This document shows, piece by piece, positions 7,508 through 10,577 of a stretch of DNA of 10,577 nt (position 1 is its first letter; each line of letters begins with the position of its first letter). The position numbers were made by a program, and so were the translations under genes. The DNA comes from Euperipatoides rowelli (Eukaryota > Onychophora > Udeonychophora > Euonychophora > Peripatopsidae), in NCBI GenBank assembly GCA_003024985.2, contig PXIH01S0030888.1, one strand, 5' to 3'. The notes beneath the pieces were generated by a model. The model worked only from the letters and a program-made list of their open reading frames with translations, did no database searches and was not told the origin of the DNA.

Positions 7508-8554
7508 CTGCAAAATTTTGATGAGCTCTAGAAAATAATAATTTAAAATAATAAATTAGCTCTGTTAATAATTTAGCCACTCAAAGTGATACAATGTAAT
7601 AGTGATGGACATGTTAAACCTAAAATTCATAATCGACAATTTCTAAAGAACCCTACCTTAAAAAAAAAAAAATGTTGCAAAATGTTTGGATTTTATAAAA
7701 GTTTTCTAAATGAATAATCAAAAACAGTGGAATATAAGCTGCTTCGTTTTACTAGCAGCTGAAGCCTTTCTTTTATATATTGTCAGAAATTTTAGAACTC
7801 AAATCTAATTATTAATTACACAATTTCCCTAATTGAAATAATAAATAGTTCCCTAATTGAGATAAAGAATAGACCTTTACTGTCAAGTACTTCAAGGGAC
7901 TACAATATGGATTTCTTAAGCAAGATATGCCTTTAAATTGGTCATTTATTTGCTTTACTTAAAGTTGAAACCAATTATATGGTTTAAGAGTTTTAAAAAC
8001 CCTTTTTTTTCTTCAAGCTAACATACAGCATTTACTAATAAGGTTCTGCAATTTCTAACTTCAAAGTTTGTGCATAAACTGTTTTAATATTTAAAACTTC
8101 ACTTTAATCCAAAGGTTCTCTTAAAACTACTAAACCAGAAAATTATCTTATAATTTTATGTTTAAGATTATTAAAGTCATTTATTTCCACACCAAAAAGC
8201 CATCAGGACAAGACTTTATTTTTTTTTTCTGATTTTTTTTTTATGGAGTAATAAATTCTAATATTTAAGCTTGAAAGCAGCCACCAGCCTTAGGGAATAG
8301 ACTACATTGTAAGGAGGTGAGTTTACTTCCTATTTTGTAAAATAGATATAGATTTTAATAAAATTCATATACAAAAAATGTTTATGCCTTAGAATATTTG
8401 GAAACTTTAATAGATAATCAATGGTAAAGAGTGTATTCTTTGATTACATGCTTTCTTACTTACACATTACAAACTTTTTTCTTCTAAATATAAGAAGAAC
8501 TATGATATAAGTTTACAAAGAAATTGAAATTTTGGTAAAAATATTGAAGTAGAC
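7508..8554. other. Gene-free stretch with a 24-bp tandem duplication
   Basis: AT-rich, stops in all frames. The only structure seen is the duplicated 24-mer at 7825-7872 and poly-T/poly-A runs (for example 8220-8242). A splice-donor-like GAGGTGAGT occurs at about 8314-8322, but the sequence before it has stops in all three frames. Confidence 0.5.
7825..7872 (+). repeat. Two tandem 24-bp units
   Basis: TTCCCTAATTGA-based unit repeated back to back (7825-7848 and 7849-7872), 21 of 24 positions identical. Confidence 0.85.
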
Positions 8555-8722
8555 TTAGCAAATAATCAATGAAGACAGAAGGAAATCCATTCTGAATCTT
8601 GTCAAGAGGTCATCAGCAAGTGTTGGTCCTGTTAATCTGATTTTGATTTTACATTTAGAGTGAGAAACAGCTGTACTTGAAAGTAGTTTATTGGTCATTG
8701 ATGACCTGCATAAAATAATATT
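8555..8722 (-). pseudogene. Possible BEL/Pao-type retrotransposon scrap
   Basis: The minus strand is open for 55 codons (stop 8557-8555). It contains LTGPTLADDLLTRFRMDFLL. In BEL/Pao pol proteins, the start of the reverse transcriptase region usually has a G-P-x-L ... D-I/L-L-x-R-F-R block just before the first catalytic aspartate; this segment fits that spacing only if 3-4 residues are missing, and the following catalytic part is not visible. A pyrimidine-poor TTTTATGCAG precedes it, so a host exon is another option. Too short to be decisive. Confidence 0.25.
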
Positions 8723-8941
8723 TTAAACCTTCCAGGGTATTTTGGATGTTAATTAATTATAAAAGAAGGATATTGAAAGAGAAAACAAACAACTAAAAAC
8801 TTTATTTACAAAATAATTTTTCATTCATAGAAACAAAATCAGTACATCGGCACTAATTTTTTAAAATGTGTTTAAGGAGATTTAAGTGAGTAATTTTATC
8901 TTGGATAGAATGAGCATAAAATTTAACAAAAAAAATAATAA

Positions 8942-8985
8942 ATTTATACAAAACACCATCTATCAAGATTGTGTTTTGTATAAAT
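8942..8985. repeat. Perfect 15-bp inverted repeat
   Basis: ATTTATACAAAACAC (8942-8956) and its exact reverse complement (8971-8985) around a 14-base loop. It could fold as a short hairpin in RNA on either strand, but the stem is shorter than a usual animal microRNA precursor. Confidence 0.85.
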
Positions 8986-9529
8986 GGACATTTACTTAAT
9001 ATTTTCATGAGTTACTATAGCTCATAATGGAGCCCAATTTCTGGCCACATAACATATTAGATCCTTTATAATGTTCCGCCATTAACTTAAGCTTTTATAC
9101 CTGTTTGTCCTTAGAGTTATGGTAAATTGAAAGTGTCCATAGGATTTACGGTAGTTATTCTTCCACTAGATTCATTTTATTTGACTGTAATCCTTAAATC
9201 TTTGTAACTAATTCATGCTATTATCTTACCTGAACTTTATATGTTTGAATTGCTAGTTTGGATCCAGATTATTTTTTCACCTTGTCAGACATCAGAAATG
9301 ACTGATGATTCCCCTAAACTGGAATTATGAATGTGGGATAATAACTTAAGGGGTATATGCAACCAAAAAAACAACTTTATTTAATATGAAAGAATGTACT
9401 TTAAATAATTATAAAATTTCATTAAAAATGATAACAGTAAAAAAAATAATTAAGACCATTTTAATATTGAAATTACGACTCACGCCAAAAAAAAAAACAT
9501 AAAACAGATGTTGATTGTTTTAATTAAAT

Positions 9530-9546
9530 GTGACGTGTTGTGACGT
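9530..9546 (+). promoter_or_regulatory. Two GTGACGT words
   Basis: GTGACGT occurs twice with a 10-base step (9530-9536, 9540-9546). TGACGT is the half-site of cAMP-response elements. CG dinucleotides are rare in this window. No promoter context is visible, so function is doubtful. Confidence 0.15.
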
Positions 9547-9559
9547 AGAAACTTGAACA

Positions 9560-9706
9560 TTTTAAAATTGTACTACCTTAATGGCTATAGCTATCATTCA
9601 TTTTCATTTACGTTTTTTTTTTTTTTTCAGTAATAAATAAAACATTTATGTTTTTAATAATTTTGTTTACATTTTCTTAAAATAAATTAATTATAGGAGA
9701 GAAGAG
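9560..9706 (+). repeat. Flanking direct repeat, copy 1
   Basis: Contains CTATCATTCATTTT (9591) through TTTTTAATAATTTTG and ACATTTTCTTA, then GGAGAGAAGA. The same order of words occurs at 10165-10293, about 600 bases on. Copy 1 has a 15-T run where copy 2 has a shorter one. Confidence 0.75.
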
Positions 9707-9707
9707 A

Positions 9708-10020
9708 GGACAGTTTTAGCAATCGCTATTATTTTTAGTAAAAAGTCTTTATTGGAAGTCTCATTATTTTCAAAGTATAGGCAGCCAGGAGGAGTATGCA
9801 GGCAAAAAAAAAAAGATTGGACAGTTTGCAGCAGTCGCTAATATTTTTAGTCAAACTCTTTGTTGGAATGCCTTGTTATTTTAAATGTAATTGCAGCCAG
9901 AAAGATTGCAGGCAAAAAAAAGATTGGACAGTTTGCAACAATCACTAATATTTGTTGGAATCTCTCATTATTTTCAAAGTATCGGCGACCAGGAGGAGAA
10001 GGCTGGCAAAAAGAAAAAGA
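9708..10020 (+). repeat. Three tandem units of about 107 bp
   Basis: Units begin with (ATT)GGACAGTTT at 9708, 9819 and 9926 (steps 111 and 107). Each continues with GCAGCAGTCGCTAATATT-like sequence, TTTGTTGGAAT, CATTATTTT, then GCAGCCAG-like and GCAGGCAAAAAAA. Unit 3 lacks a short piece after CTAATATT. Unit lengths are not multiples of three and the open frames across them (9847-10053 minus, 9860-10102 plus) follow the repeat rather than a protein, so I treat this as a satellite-like repeat. Confidence 0.9.
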
Positions 10021-10164
10021 CATGTACGATCTAAAGATTTTAGTACACAGCATCAGCTTAATTAAAATTATTTTAGCTTTTAATTTGATTATTTCTAGTT
10101 AGTTTGTTATCAGCACATGAAATAGTCTTTCCTGAGTAGGCTACATTAACTGTTTTTAAGTTGT

Positions 10165-10293
10165 ATTTTGTTACTACTTTACTTTGCAATAACTATCATC
10201 CATTTTTGTTTATGTTTTTTCACAAATAAATAAATAATACCTTTGTATTTTTAATAATTTTGCTTACATTTTCTTTATTATGGGGAGAAGATT
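10165..10293 (+). repeat. Flanking direct repeat, copy 2
   Basis: Matches 9560-9706 in the same orientation: CTATCATCCATTTTT (10193), TTTTTAATAATTTTGC, TACATTTTCTTTA, then GGGGAGAAGA. The sequence that follows is the tandem unit in the opposite orientation to that after copy 1. Confidence 0.75.
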
Positions 10294-10300
10294 TATGGTC

Positions 10301-10577
10301 TGAGGCTGTATAATTTTGGAACCCAAGCCAAAACTTTGAAAATACGAGGGATTCCAACAAAGATTTTTTAAATAGATAGATCTGAGATTAGCCATGCTTT
10401 CACTCAATATCGGTCAAGTGGTCCTATTCCTAAAAGTAATAACAAAAGCTGCAAATCGTCCAATCTTTTTTTTCTTTGCTTGCACACTTTTCCTAGCTGC
10501 AATTACATTTAAAATAATGAGGCATTTCAACAAAGAGTTTTACTAAAAATATTAGCAACTGCTGCAAACTGTCCAAT
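10301..10577 (-). repeat. Inverted copies of the 107-bp unit
   Basis: On the minus strand, 10577-10465 reads ATTGGACAGTTTGCAGCAGT and on, a close match to unit 2 (9816-9925). A second, more diverged unit begins at 10464 and is interrupted by about 60 bases of unrelated sequence (about 10372-10430) before the TTTGTTGGAATCCCTCGTAT part (about 10350-10369). The copy is cut by the window end, so the array continues outside. Confidence 0.85.

Larger units (their letters stand above)
8723..9559. other. Gene-free AT-rich stretch
   Basis: No coding-like frames. It holds the perfect hairpin at 8942-8985 and two GTGACGT words at 9530-9546. Otherwise featureless. Confidence 0.5.

Noticed and set aside
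7386-7580. 64-codon minus-strand open frame
   Set aside because: Antisense to the better-supported plus frame, with A/T-driven composition.
8270-8325. Possible small exon with GAGGTGAGT donor
   Set aside because: All three frames contain a stop before the donor and no good acceptor precedes it.
9847-10102. Overlapping plus and minus open frames of 68 and 80 codons
   Set aside because: Both lie in the tandem 107-bp repeat, whose unit length is not a multiple of three, and neither continues in the neighbouring units.
1-10577. CRISPR array, tRNA, rRNA or telomeric repeats
   Set aside because: No spaced identical repeats, no tRNA A/B boxes with a cloverleaf, and no TTAGG/TTAGGG arrays were seen.

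Overview
This is AT-rich, intron- and intergene-like DNA from a eukaryote, most likely a metazoan. It has no bacterial gene packing, ribosome binding sites or long open frames. It has an (AT)n microsatellite, many homopolymer runs, decayed transposon copies and frequent short ACTGTA/TACAGT words. I cannot name the species; an invertebrate, possibly an arthropod or another marine animal, is only an impression. No intact protein-coding gene, tRNA or rRNA is visible.

Layout. 1-1300 is gene-free and carries a GCGCATGCGC palindrome, a G-rich purine tract and a 41-bp AT microsatellite. 1381-2466 (+) is a fossil hAT-superfamily transposase: segments of the typical protein occur in the correct order but are broken by frameshifts, stops and two internal deletions. 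3258-4530 is a non-autonomous hAT element with a perfect 13-bp terminal inverted repeat and an 8-bp target duplication (7/8 match). 4759-5254 (-) is a broken coding remnant I do not recognise. 6340-7185 is a second non-autonomous hAT element, with a perfect 8-bp target duplication (CTTGAACT), diverged termini and strong internal palindromes. Directly beyond it, 7265-7507 (+) is an open frame that weakly resembles a CENP-B/Jerky/pogo-type DNA-binding region. 8555-8722 (-) is an open stretch with a short BEL/Pao-like motif. 9560-10577 is a complex repeat: three roughly 107-bp tandem units, the same unit in inverted orientation, and a flanking sequence repeated directly about 600 bp apart; it runs off the window end.

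No genes here work together as a pathway. The window reads as layered transposon debris: at least two hAT insertions with preserved target duplications, one older hAT coding copy, possible traces of two other transposon classes, and a satellite-like module. The least explained items are the minus-strand coding remnant (4759-5254), the other minus-strand open segments at 2600-2707 and 3044-3245, and the inverted/tandem module at the right end.
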